From JACDAL01 sp035646635 (GTDB lineage Bacteria; Actinomycetota; CADDZG01; WHSQ01), in contig DASRPA010000115.1 of assembly GCA_035646635.1 (NCBI GenBank), positions 1-22,114 on the forward strand: a DNA stretch of 22,114 nucleotides, read 5' to 3'. The notes under the pieces are model-generated. The model was given only the letters and a program-made list of their open reading frames with translations, did not search any database and was not told the origin of the DNA. Numbering within the stretch: position 1 is the stretch's first letter; every line of letters starts with the position of its first letter. This document shows positions 7,218 to 14,586 of this stretch, one piece after another. The position numbers and the translations under genes are program-made.

Positions 7218-8138
7218 ATGTCGGTCGCAGCATCGCAGTTGCCGGTCTCAGTCGCCCCCCTTGCAGATGTTGCCGGCTCCCGCCGCGATGTCAAGGACGT
7301 TCTGACTCAGCAGCTCCGGATGGTGCTGGAGCAGCGCACGGTGCGTGTGGCCGTCGTCGCGGTGATGCTGCTCGCCTCGTCACTCCTGGTGCTCTTCCCG
7401 GCTCCCATGGGCATCGACTACGGCTGGGTCTTCATCGTCCCGGTGGCGATGTCGGCGATCGCAGCCGGGCTCGGCGAAGGGCTGCTGGCGGCGTTCGTAG
7501 CCGCAATCCTCTGCGGAGTCTATGCAGGGGTCTCGGAGGGCTTCGACGGGACCATGGTGCTGGGCGTGGTGAGCTCTCGCTTTGCCCTCTACGGCATCAC
7601 CGCTGCTTTCCTCGGCGCCTTCGCCGAGGCGCACCATTCGGTGCAGATGAACCTCCACCACCTCGCCACCACCGATCCCCTGACGCGTGTGGCCAACGTC
7701 TCGAGCTTCTATTCGTACATGAGCACCATCGAGCTCGAGCGGAGCCCGTTCGCCCTCGTGGTGGTCGACATGGACGACCTCAAGAAGCTCAACGACACTC
7801 ACGGACACCAGGTCGGCTCGGCCGCCATCCAAACGGTCGCCCGGGTCCTAAGCGGGGTCGTGAGAACCAGCGACCTCGTGGCCCGCTTCGGCGGGGACGA
7901 GTTCGTGATGGTGCTGAGAAAAGCCGATGCGGCCGGCGCCCAGATCGTCGTGAACCGGGTGCGGGCGATGCTCGCCGAGGAGGTGGTCCCCGGCACTGGC
8001 GGTGTCTCGGTGACGATCTCGGCGGGGGCCGCGCTGTACGGCCGGGACGGCACCAGCGTCGACGAGCTCATCGCCGCGTCCGACGCCTCCATGTACTCGG
8101 ACAAGCGCAGCCACAAGGCCGAGGTCGTCCGCCTCTAA
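7218..8138 (+). CDS. Membrane-bound diguanylate cyclase (GGDEF)
   Basis: A 306-residue protein that makes cyclic di-GMP from two GTP at the inner face of the membrane. Residues about 42-137 contain roughly four hydrophobic segments. The GGDEF domain follows from TTDPLTRVANVSSF (about residue 151), with an intact GGDEF signature at 225-229 and metal-binding VVVDMDDLKKLND. The allosteric product-inhibition site RTSD (216-219) lies exactly five residues before GGDEF, so feedback control is expected. ATG 7218 is chosen because it has an upstream GGAG and starts before the membrane region; the frame is open back to a TTG at 7152. No classical sensory domain is visible beyond the membrane part. Confidence 0.92.
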   Translation: MSVAASQLPVSVAPLADVAGSRRDVKDVLTQQLRMVLEQRTVRVAVVAVMLLASSLLVLFPAPMGIDYGWVFIVPVAMSAIAAGLGEGLLAAFVAAILCGVYAGVSEGFDGTMVLGVVSSRFALYGITAAFLGAFAEAHHSVQMNLHHLATTDPLTRVANVSSFYSYMSTIELERSPFALVVVDMDDLKKLNDTHGHQVGSAAIQTVARVLSGVVRTSDLVARFGGDEFVMVLRKADAAGAQIVVNRVRAMLAEEVVPGTGGVSVTISAGAALYGRDGTSVDELIAASDASMYSDKRSHKAEVVRL

Positions 8139-8164
8139 CGCCCCGGAACAGAGGGCCAACAGCA

Positions 8165-8240
8165 GGTGGTTCATGTGCGAGCGTGGCACGTCAGCTACCA
8201 AAAGCGGTGGTTCATGTGCGACCGTCGCATGTCAGCCACC
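8165..8240. repeat. Two tandem 35-nt hairpin repeats
   Basis: Unit 1 is 8165-8199 and unit 2 is 8206-8240, each starting GGTGGTTCATGTGCGA and ending in TCAGC(T/C)ACC; 31 of 35 bases agree. Each unit folds on itself over about 14-15 pairs with a 3-nt loop. Of the four differences, two swap Watson-Crick and G-U pairing at stem positions (4/32 and 11/25), one adds a pair, and one is in the loop. They lie in the gap between the diguanylate cyclase and thioesterase genes and probably form REP-like or transcript-end structures. Confidence 0.65.
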
Positions 8241-8304
8241 CCGCCTTCGGCGCCGACTTCCGTTAGATAGAACGCCTCGGGCATCGGCGGGTAGCATCCC
8301 GCCC

Positions 8305-8712
8305 ATGAGCAATTCCTCTTATGAGCCCAGACTCGAGGGCACAGTCTTCGAGACGCTGGGCATCGAGGTCGTCGAGTCCTCCGCCGACAAGGTCGTGTTG
8401 CGCATGGAGGTCGGGCCGCCCGTCCACCAGCCGTTCGGGCTCCTCCATGGAGGCGTCAGCGCCGTCCTGGTGGAGAGCGCAGCTTCTATCGGCACTCATA
8501 TGACCCTCGACCCAGCCTCGCAGGTCGCGGCCGGCATCGAGCTCAATATCAGTCATCTGAGGGGCCGCCGCGACGGTTTCGTGATCGCTACCGGAGTCCC
8601 CGTGCGAAAGGGCCGCACCCTGCACGTCTGGGCCGTCGACATTGCGGATGAGAACGGCGATCCGGTGGCGGTGGGTCGCTGCACCGTCGCCGTGCGCTCG
8701 AGGCCGTCGTGA
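8305..8712 (+). CDS. Hotdog-fold acyl-CoA thioesterase (PaaI / DUF4442-like)
   Basis: A 135-residue single hotdog domain that probably hydrolyses an acyl- or aryl-CoA thioester in the cytoplasm. The conserved HQPFGLLHGGVSAVLVESAAS (around residues 46-66) supplies the typical HGG motif and the catalytic acid (Glu in VESAAS). A later SHLRG...GRTLHVWAVDI...VGRCTV pattern matches the PaaI / menaquinone (DHNA-CoA) thioesterase group. Its substrate cannot be read from sequence. ATG 8305 places the domain at the usual distance from the start. Its stop overlaps the GTG of the PIG-L deacetylase, so the two are translationally coupled, although no shared pathway is evident. Confidence 0.88.
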   Translation: MSNSSYEPRLEGTVFETLGIEVVESSADKVVLRMEVGPPVHQPFGLLHGGVSAVLVESAASIGTHMTLDPASQVAAGIELNISHLRGRRDGFVIATGVPVRKGRTLHVWAVDIADENGDPVAVGRCTVAVRSRPS

Positions 8713-9503
8713 GCTGGCGTGCCCTGGTCGTCGCCGCCCATCCCGACGACATCGAGTTCAGCTGTGCCGGCACGGTTGCCCACTGGGTGGCCGAGGGGGC
8801 CGAGGTGACGTATTGCGTCATTACCGATGGCTCCACCGGCACGCAGGACCGCGCCTTGATGGGAGAGCCTCTGGCCCGGCTTCGGCGTGAGGAGTCGCAG
8901 CGCGCCGCCGCTGCCGTGGGTGTGTCCGAGCTCGCGTGGCTCGGCTATCAGGACGGCTACGTCCTCTACGACCTTGGGCTCAGAAGAGACATCGCGAGGG
9001 TGTTTCGGCGCTATCGCCCGCACCGCTTCGTGGTGATGGATCCGGGCTCGACGTTCGATGACCGCGTCATCAACCACCCCGACCACCGTGCCGTAGGCCA
9101 GGCGTCGCTCGACGTGACTCTTACCGCGGGCACGACGCCGGGCCACTTCCCTGAGCTGCTGGAAGAGGGCCTCGAGCCGTGGCGCGGACTGCGCGAGGTG
9201 TGGATTGCCGGGCCCGGGACCAAGCCCGTGGCGGTCGACATCTCCGAGTTCGTAGAGGCCAAGATCCAGGCGCTCCTGTGTCACCGGAGCCAGGTGGGCG
9301 AGGACGCAGAGGGGATTTCCGAGAGGATCCGGCAGTGGACCTCGGAGCTGGGAGCGGCCCATGGCCTCGCTCACGCAGAGACGTTTCAGGTCATCGCCCA
9401 AGGACCCGGATTCCACCCCGACGAGCAGATCGAGGACACCGGCGCCGACCTCGCTCGCGCCCCCCAGGATCCCCGCGCCGCGGGCATGAAGCCTCAGGAA
9501 TGA
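8709..9503 (+). CDS. PIG-L / LmbE family zinc-dependent deacetylase
   Basis: A 264-residue protein with the LmbE hallmark AAHPDDIEFSCAGTVAHW beginning near residue 9. His11, Asp13 and Asp14 should bind zinc and act in catalysis, and a second HPDH motif supplies the third zinc ligand. The family removes N-acetyl groups from amino sugars; relatives include MshB (mycothiol synthesis) and BshB. The fit to MshB is only general, so no pathway name is given. GTG 8709 overlaps the thioesterase stop by 4 bp. A small hairpin follows the stop codon. No export signal is present, so it acts in the cytoplasm. Confidence 0.88.
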   Translation: MSWRALVVAAHPDDIEFSCAGTVAHWVAEGAEVTYCVITDGSTGTQDRALMGEPLARLRREESQRAAAAVGVSELAWLGYQDGYVLYDLGLRRDIARVFRRYRPHRFVVMDPGSTFDDRVINHPDHRAVGQASLDVTLTAGTTPGHFPELLEEGLEPWRGLREVWIAGPGTKPVAVDISEFVEAKIQALLCHRSQVGEDAEGISERIRQWTSELGAAHGLAHAETFQVIAQGPGFHPDEQIEDTGADLARAPQDPRAAGMKPQE

Positions 9504-9504
9504 G

Positions 9505-9530
9505 GAGCCCGCGGGGCTCGTTGTCTTTCC
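9505..9530 (+). terminator. Possible terminator after the deacetylase gene
   Basis: GAGCCC (9505-9510) and GGGCTC (9514-9519) form a 6-bp GC-rich stem with a 3-nt loop, followed by the T-rich GTTGTCTTTCC. The T stretch is interrupted, so termination may be partial. It sits just before the predicted sufB promoter. Confidence 0.4.
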
Positions 9531-9549
9531 TTGGAGGGCAGCTTAGGTT
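9521..9549 (+). promoter_or_regulatory. Predicted sufB promoter
   Basis: TTGTCT (9521-9526) as -35 and TAGGTT (9544-9549, fitting TAnnnT) as -10 are separated by 17 bp. The -10 lies inside a perfect palindrome. A strong AAGGGGGG ribosome binding site follows at about 9593-9600. This is a motif-based prediction only. Confidence 0.4.
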
Positions 9550-9556
9550 AACCTAA
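9543..9556. promoter_or_regulatory. Palindromic DtxR/IdeR-like iron box
   Basis: TTAGGTTAACCTAA is a perfect 14-bp palindrome 53 bp before the sufB GTG. Extended to 19 bp it agrees with the DtxR/IdeR consensus TTAGGTTAGGCTAACCTAA at about 13-14 positions, mainly in the left half and centre. It overlaps the predicted -10, where a bound repressor would block transcription. Iron-dependent repression of an Fe-S assembly gene is biologically reasonable, though a different regulator could use this site. Confidence 0.5.
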
Positions 9557-9608
9557 CTAGGCGTAGCAGAATCACTCACTTTCATCTAGCCAAAGGGGGG
9601 TCTAGCCC

Positions 9609-11042
9609 GTGGCCACAGAAGCCGAAGACCTCAAGATCCAAGAGGAAAATCAGCAGGTCAGGGCCCTCAAGGGCGACTACAAGTACGGCTGGCACGACGC
9701 CACGTCTTATGACGAGGCGCCCGAGAAGGGCCTTTCGCACGAGGTCATCGACATGATGTCGGACCGCAAGGGCGAGCCGGACTGGATGCGCAAGTACCGC
9801 CACAAGGCCCTCGAGATCTTTTATCGCAAGCCCATGCCGAAGTGGGGGGCCGACCTCTCAGGGATCGACTTCGACAACATTTACTACTACATCAAGCCGA
9901 TGGCCCAGGTGAATTCGTGGGACGACATGCCCGAGGACATCAAGGCGACCTGGGACAAGCTCGGCATCCCCGAGGCCGAGAAGAACTACCTCGGCGGCGT
10001 CACTGCACAATATGAATCCGAAGTCGTTTACCACAAGACCCAGGTCGAGCTCGAGCGCCAGGGCATCCTGTTCTGCGACATGGACACGGCTCTGCGCGAG
10101 CACCACGACCTCGTCAAGCAGTACTTCGGCACGATCATCCCGGCAGCCGACAACAAGTTCTCGGCGCTGAACTCTGCGGTGTGGTCGGGTGGCTCGTTCA
10201 TCTATGTGCCGCCCGGACTCGAGGTCGAGATCCCACTGCAGGCGTACTTCCGCATCAATCAAGAGAACATGGGCCAGTTCGAGCGAACCCTGATCATCGT
10301 CGACGAGAACAGCTATGTGCATTACGTCGAAGGCTGCTCGGCCCCCGTTTATTCGTCCGACTCTCTGCACTCGGCTGTGGTCGAGATCATCGTCAAGCCG
10401 CACGGGCGGGCCCGTTACACCACCATCCAGAACTGGTCGAACAACGTCTACAACCTCGTCACGAAGCGGGCGGCCGCATACGAGGGAGCGATCATGGAGT
10501 GGGTCGACGGCAACCTCGGCTCGAAGGTGACGATGAAGTACCCGTCTGTGTATCTGCTCGGCGAGCACGCACGCGGCGAGGTCCTCTCGATTGCCTATGC
10601 AGGTGCGGGACAGCACCAGGACGCCGGCGGCAAGATCATCCACGCGGCGCCGAACACTCAGAGCGCGATCACGTCGAAGTCGATCTCGAAAGATGGGGGC
10701 CGCGGCGGTTACCGAGGCCTGATCCGAATCGAAGAGGGGGCCAAGCACGCCAAGTCGCATGTCATCTGTGACGCCCTGATCCTCGATCCCGACAGCCGCT
10801 CGGACACCTATCCCTACATCGAGATCGAAGAGGAGAACTCCGCGGTTTCCCATGAGGCGACCGTGTCCAAGGTCTCGGACGAGCAGCTCTTCTATCTGAT
10901 GTCGCGTGGGCTCTCCGAGTCCGAGGCGATGCAGATGATCGTGCGAGGCTTCATCGAGCCGATCACCAAAGAGCTGCCGCTCGAATACGCAGTCGAGCTG
11001 CAGCGGCTGGTCGAGCTGCAGATGGAGGGCTCGGTCGGCTAA
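9609..11042 (+). CDS. sufB: Fe-S cluster assembly scaffold protein SufB
   Basis: A 477-residue cytoplasmic protein of full family length. SufB works with SufC and SufD as the scaffold on which Fe-S clusters are built. Diagnostic stretches include KPMPKWGADLSGIDFDNIYYY, YFGTIIPAADNKFSALNSA, WSGGSFIYVPPG, YVHYVEGCSAP and SKSISKDGGRGGYRG. The C-terminal part also shows VSHEATVSKVSDEQLFYLMS, and RGFIEPITKELPLEYAVELQ closes the protein. GTG 9609 is supported by the AAGGGGGG box 8 bp upstream. In most genomes sufB heads a sufBDC(S)(U) operon; here the next gene is an HNH nuclease and no other suf gene is in the window. The predicted iron box implies control by iron supply. Confidence 0.96.
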   Translation: MATEAEDLKIQEENQQVRALKGDYKYGWHDATSYDEAPEKGLSHEVIDMMSDRKGEPDWMRKYRHKALEIFYRKPMPKWGADLSGIDFDNIYYYIKPMAQVNSWDDMPEDIKATWDKLGIPEAEKNYLGGVTAQYESEVVYHKTQVELERQGILFCDMDTALREHHDLVKQYFGTIIPAADNKFSALNSAVWSGGSFIYVPPGLEVEIPLQAYFRINQENMGQFERTLIIVDENSYVHYVEGCSAPVYSSDSLHSAVVEIIVKPHGRARYTTIQNWSNNVYNLVTKRAAAYEGAIMEWVDGNLGSKVTMKYPSVYLLGEHARGEVLSIAYAGAGQHQDAGGKIIHAAPNTQSAITSKSISKDGGRGGYRGLIRIEEGAKHAKSHVICDALILDPDSRSDTYPYIEIEEENSAVSHEATVSKVSDEQLFYLMSRGLSESEAMQMIVRGFIEPITKELPLEYAVELQRLVELQMEGSVG

Positions 11043-11072
11043 ACGGCACCCGAATGCGATCTTATCCTCGTT

Positions 11073-11091
11073 AGGAGCGATAGGCGCTCCT
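11073..11091. other. Hairpin downstream of sufB
   Basis: AGGAGCG (11073-11079) pairs with CGCTCCT (11085-11091) around a 5-nt loop, 31 bp after the sufB stop. No T run follows on the plus strand, so it is not a typical intrinsic terminator; it may still end or stabilise the sufB message. Confidence 0.35.
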
Positions 11092-11167
11092 CAGACGGAA
11101 AAGATCGCTGGAATGGAGCGCCGATGGTTCTGGTGTCAATGGGCTCGAACGCGGTACAAGTTGACGT

Positions 11168-12059
11168 GTGGAAGACGCCGAGGTCAGACTTGCCGCCTTC
11201 GAGTTCCTTCGAGGCTTAGAGCTTGTTCATGGCGAGGCGCTGCCGCGACGGGTGCTCGAGTCTGGCTTTGAGTTCCACGGCAACCGTGTGCCCCAGGGTA
11301 TCTTCAAGCCGCGAGGGATGGGGCTTCCACTCAGCATCCTGACCACCGCCGTAGTTGAAGGCCGAGATCGTCCTTATGAAGACGCGCTTTCAGCTCAAGG
11401 TTTGCTGCACTATCGCTATCGTGGTGAGGACCCATACCACCGTGACAACGTTGGTCTGCGAGCAGCGATGCGGACGAATACGCCTTTGATCTATTTCGTG
11501 GGAATTGTCCCAGGCTGGTATGTGGCGTGGTGGCCGTCTTTCGTCGTTGAAGATTCGCCCTGCGACACTTACGTTCTCGGTGGCCGTGGACGAGCCTTAT
11601 GTGCTCACCGAGCAGCGATCTGACCCCTTGCCGGAAGACGCCCGTCGGAGATATGCAACGCGGGTGCACCTTCAGAGGCTCCACCAAGTCGGCTTCCGAC
11701 AGAAAGTCCTACGCGCGTATCAGCAGGCTTGTGCGATTTGCCGTCTGCGCCACACGGAGCTCCTCGATGCCGCGCACATTGTTCCCGACGGGGCCGAAAG
11801 AGGTTTGCCGATCGTGTCGAACGGCGTGGCGCTGTGCAAGCTTCACCACGCGGCCTTTGACCGACATATCCTCGGCGTTCGACCCGATCTAAGGGTGGAG
11901 ATCAGCCTCAAGGTGCTGGAGGAGATCGACGGTCCCATGCTTGTCCACGGTCTGCAAGGATTCCACCGCATGTTCTTGAATGTGCCAAGCCGCCGGGAGC
12001 ATCAGCCCGATGCCGATCTCCTTGCGGAACGTTACGATCTCTTCCGTCAAGCGGGGTAA
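11168..12059 (+). pseudogene. HNH endonuclease, interrupted by a frameshift
   Basis: Two overlapping frames together make one protein of about 297 residues. The first frame (GTG 11168 to about 11560) gives an N-terminal domain ending IYFVGIVPGWYVAWWPSFVVED. The second (from about 11559 to 12059) continues PATLTFSVAVDEP and then the nuclease domain: CAICRLRHTELLDAAHIVPD, SNGVALCKLHHAAFDRH, with the H, N and H residues and zinc-binding Cys pairs intact. Removing one C from CCC at 11558-11560 restores a continuous frame. The family is annotated as putative restriction-type HNH nucleases. The break is either a real inactivating mutation or a sequencing error. A terminator hairpin follows. Confidence 0.8.
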
Positions 12060-12108
12060 GGGTCGGGCGCTCCCATGTTTGAGTCGGTGTGCGATCTTTT
12101 CAACGTGA

Positions 12109-12140
12109 GCCCCGCTGAGCGGGGCCTGCGTTGATGTTTT
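12109..12140 (+). terminator. Intrinsic terminator after the HNH gene
   Basis: GCCCCGC (12109-12115) and GCGGGGC (12119-12125) form a perfect 7-bp stem with loop TGA, followed by a T-rich GTTGATGTTTT ending near 12140. It lies 49 bp after the HNH stop and just before the flavoenzyme start at 12154. Confidence 0.55.
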
Positions 12141-12153
12141 CACCAGAGCACCG

Positions 12154-13182
12154 ATGAAGCGCTACGACGTGGTCGTGGTGGGGGCAGGGATCATGGGCTC
12201 GGCCACGGCTTGGTGGCTGGCGCGCTCCGGGGCCAGGACGCTGCTGCTCGAGCGTTTTCGCGTCGGCCACGACCGGGGCTCGAGCCACGGCTCGTCGCGC
12301 ATCTTTCGCCTCTCCTATCCAGACCCCGGCTACGTTGGTATGGCCCAGGAGTCTCTGGAGCTGTGGCGTCACACGGAGGCCGAGGCGGGTGACGAGCTGC
12401 TTGTCACAACCGGGGGCCTCGATCTTGGCCCGGGGATCGAGGCCAACCACGCCGCCCTCACAGAATGTAGCGCTCGCAGCAAGATGATGTTGGCAACCGA
12501 GCTCGCCCGGCGCTTTCCGTTTTTGAGACACGACGGCCCCGGTCTGTGGCAGCCGGACTCGGGTGTCCTAATGGCGGATCGAGCGTGGGCCGCGTTTCAA
12601 ACACTGGCTCGCGGTCATGGGGCGGAGCTGCGCGAGGAAGCGGTTGTCGATGGCGTCGAGCAGTCGCAGGATGGCGCAGTAGTCCACACGGCCTCCGACT
12701 CCTTCGCCTGCTCGGTTTGCGTGGTCACGGCGGGAGCGTGGGCTCGGGAGCTTCTGGCGCCGGCCGGCATCGCGCTAGACACCAGGGCGACGCGCGAGAC
12801 CATCTCCTATTTTTCTTATGAGGGCCCGCCGCCCCCGACCGTCGCCGAATGGGTGTCGCCGTTGCGCTACGCTCTACCGGCTCCCGGGCTCGGCTTGAAG
12901 GCGGGGGAGCACCTCGCGGGCCCGACCGCCGATCCCAATGAGACCGGAACCGTCGATCACGACTCCATCGCGCGCGTCGGCGAATGGCTGGCGGCCCTCT
13001 ATCCCGGCGTGGACCACAACCCCCACCACAGCGAGACCTGCCTCTACACGAACACCCCCAACGAGGACTTCGTTGTGGAGCGCCACGGCTCGGTGGTGGC
13101 GGGCTCGCCCTGCAGCGGCCACGGCTTCAAGTTCGCCCCTCTGATCGGCAAGCGCCTGGCCGAGCTGGCTCTCGAGAAGTGA
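12154..13182 (+). CDS. FAD-dependent oxidoreductase, sarcosine oxidase / SolA type
   Basis: A 342-residue flavoenzyme of the DAO family. The N-terminal FAD-binding beta-alpha-beta unit is YDVVVVGAGIMGSATAWWLARSG (Gly10, Gly12, Gly15), followed by the substrate-domain start SSHGSSRIFRLSY typical of monomeric sarcosine and N-methyltryptophan oxidases. Near the C-terminus, TCLYTNTPNEDFVVERH holds Cys296 at the position where these enzymes bind FAD covalently, and SGHGFKFAPLIG closes the FAD site. It likely oxidises an N-methyl amino acid or similar secondary amine, producing H2O2. The C-terminus is about 25-30 residues shorter than usual. The start at ATG 12154 is set by the GXGXXG motif. It follows the HNH terminator, so it has its own promoter. 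Confidence 0.88.
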   Translation: MKRYDVVVVGAGIMGSATAWWLARSGARTLLLERFRVGHDRGSSHGSSRIFRLSYPDPGYVGMAQESLELWRHTEAEAGDELLVTTGGLDLGPGIEANHAALTECSARSKMMLATELARRFPFLRHDGPGLWQPDSGVLMADRAWAAFQTLARGHGAELREEAVVDGVEQSQDGAVVHTASDSFACSVCVVTAGAWARELLAPAGIALDTRATRETISYFSYEGPPPPTVAEWVSPLRYALPAPGLGLKAGEHLAGPTADPNETGTVDHDSIARVGEWLAALYPGVDHNPHHSETCLYTNTPNEDFVVERHGSVVAGSPCSGHGFKFAPLIGKRLAELALEK

Positions 13183-13195
13183 CCCGGCCCACCGA

Positions 13196-13271
13196 GGTAC
13201 CCAAACGCGCTCGACGCACGTGTGAGTACCGGATCCGTACTCAGGCGCGCGTACGGCGCGATCCACTCGCG
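13196..13271. repeat. 76-bp dispersed intergenic element, copy 2
   Basis: It aligns without gaps to 1818-1893 at about 54 of 76 positions and shares GGTA, CAAACGCGC, a GAGT-C-CCG core and GGCGCGATC-A-TCGCG end. Its core GAGTAC (13224-13229) and GTACTC (13237-13242) form a clear hairpin around a 7-nt loop. It ends 13 bp before the GTG start of the luciferase-like gene. Confidence 0.55.
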
Positions 13272-13284
13272 TAGCCTTACGGCC

Positions 13285-14144
13285 GTGGACGAGTCATCCC
13301 GGTCCATCCGCTGCGGAGTCGTGGCCCCCTTCTTCGACGCCGCCGAGACGGCCGACGCGGCCGCACTTGCAGAGCAGCACGGCTGGGACGGGATCTTCTT
13401 GGCCGAGGCGGTGTGGGGCGTGGATGCGTGGATCGCATTGACCGCCGCCGCGCTCAAGACGCAGCGCATCCGCCTCGGCACCATGCTTACCCCGATCGCT
13501 CGCATGAAACCGTGGGACCTCGCCTCCAAGGTGGCGACCCTCGACCGCTTGTCGAACGGCCGAGTGCAATTGAGCGTCGGTCTCGGAGCGCTGCATCCCG
13601 GATGGACGGCGTTCGAGCGCGCAACTCCCCGGCATCAACGAGTCGAGCTTCTCGAGGAGGGGCTCGCCGTTTACGACGGGTTGATGCGGGGCCAGCCGTT
13701 CTCTTTCGAGGGGCGCCACTACCGGGTGGAGCCGACCGACTTCTTTCCCCCAGCCCTCCGGTTCAGAAACCGCGTGTTCCGGTCTGGGTCGTCGGCGCAT
13801 CGCCGAGCCGGAGGTCGCTGTTGCGGGCAGCTCGCTGGGACGGCCTCATACCGAACATCGTCACCGACGGGGGAGCGCGGGGCCCGGCCTCACCCGAAGA
13901 GTTGCGAGGCATCGTCGACGAGATCATGTCGATGGGCGGGGAGATGCGGGATGCACACAGCCGGTTCGACGTCATAGCCGAAGGAACCACCCCCGCAGTC
14001 GATCACGGAGCTGCAGTGAAGCAGGTCGACCAATGGCGGGATGGGGGAGCGACCTGGTGGATCGAGTCCGACTGGACGGTCGGGCTCGACGACTCGGGGC
14101 GAGCCAAGCTTCATGCCCGCATCGAGGCAGGACCGCCCCGCTAG
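13285..14144 (+). pseudogene. Luciferase-like (LLM, F420-type) oxidoreductase, frameshifted
   Basis: Two frames join into one protein of about 286 residues of the bacterial-luciferase-like superfamily. In actinobacteria these mostly use F420. Frame 1 from GTG 13285 gives IRCGVVAPFFDAAETADAAALAEQHGWDGIFLAEAVWG, IRLGTMLTPIARMKPWDLA and LDRLSNGRVQLSVGLG, hallmarks of the barrel. Frame 2 carries PRVPVWVVGASPSRRSLLRAARWDGLIPN and GGATWWIESDW up to 14144. Adding one C to the CCCCC run at 13747-13751 restores the frame through FFPP-SPPVQKPRVPVW. The gene is either newly broken or misread. An in-frame start at 13222 exists but lies within the repeat element. Substrate unknown. Confidence 0.8.
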
Positions 14145-14274
14145 GACTAACTCACCTCCCCGTATTCCGTCGCGCTCTGCTGGATAGATTTGTATGCGCG
14201 GAAGACGACGTGAGCCCTGCCTTGCGTTATTGTTACGTAGACCGCTCCATGTTAGCCCAAATCGGAGGAGCAGA

Positions 14275-14586
14275 GTGAGCAGCTACTCGTTCAGGCTGTA
14301 CGTGACAGGAGAAACGACGCTCTCCCGAGAGGCCGAGGCGAACCTCCGCGCTCTCTGTAAGAATCGGCTGGTGGACGACTACGAGATCGGGATCGTCGAC
14401 ATTCTCGAGAAGCCCGACGTCGCAGAGACAGAGCACATCATCGCCACCCCGACCATCATGAGGCTTGCTCCTTCACCGCTTCTGCGCGTCATCGGAGATC
14501 TGTCCGATCAGGAGCGAGCGGCTCGCGCGTTCGGTCTCCCGCACGCCGAGGATTCACGACGAGGGGATGGTTTGGGTGACAAATAA
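14275..14586 (+). CDS. kaiB: KaiB family clock protein
   Basis: A 103-residue protein matching KaiB over its whole length. It has FRLYVTGETTLSREAEANL (first strand and helix), YEIGIVDILEKPDVAETEHIIATPTIMRL, and LRVIGDLSDQERAARAFGLP, including the typical ATPT cis-proline turn and the IGDLSD motif. In cyanobacteria KaiB binds the CI ring of KaiC and favours dephosphorylation; it does so after a fold switch. GTG 14275 has an excellent GGAGG box 6 bp upstream. The gene overlaps kaiC by about 20 bp, so both are made together. The C-terminal tail (EDSRRGDGLGDK) is charged and variable. No kaiA homolog is visible nearby. Confidence 0.92.
   Translation: MSSYSFRLYVTGETTLSREAEANLRALCKNRLVDDYEIGIVDILEKPDVAETEHIIATPTIMRLAPSPLLRVIGDLSDQERAARAFGLPHAEDSRRGDGLGDK

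Noticed and set aside
8165..8240. Possible CRISPR array
   Set aside because: Only two units with a 6-nt gap and internal hairpins; no spacers and no cas genes.
8553..9416. 287-codon minus-strand frame opposite the thioesterase and deacetylase genes
   Set aside because: Both sense genes are well supported; the antisense product has no family features.
9858..10853. 331-codon minus-strand frame inside sufB
   Set aside because: It is fully antisense to a clearly real gene and shows no recognisable motifs.
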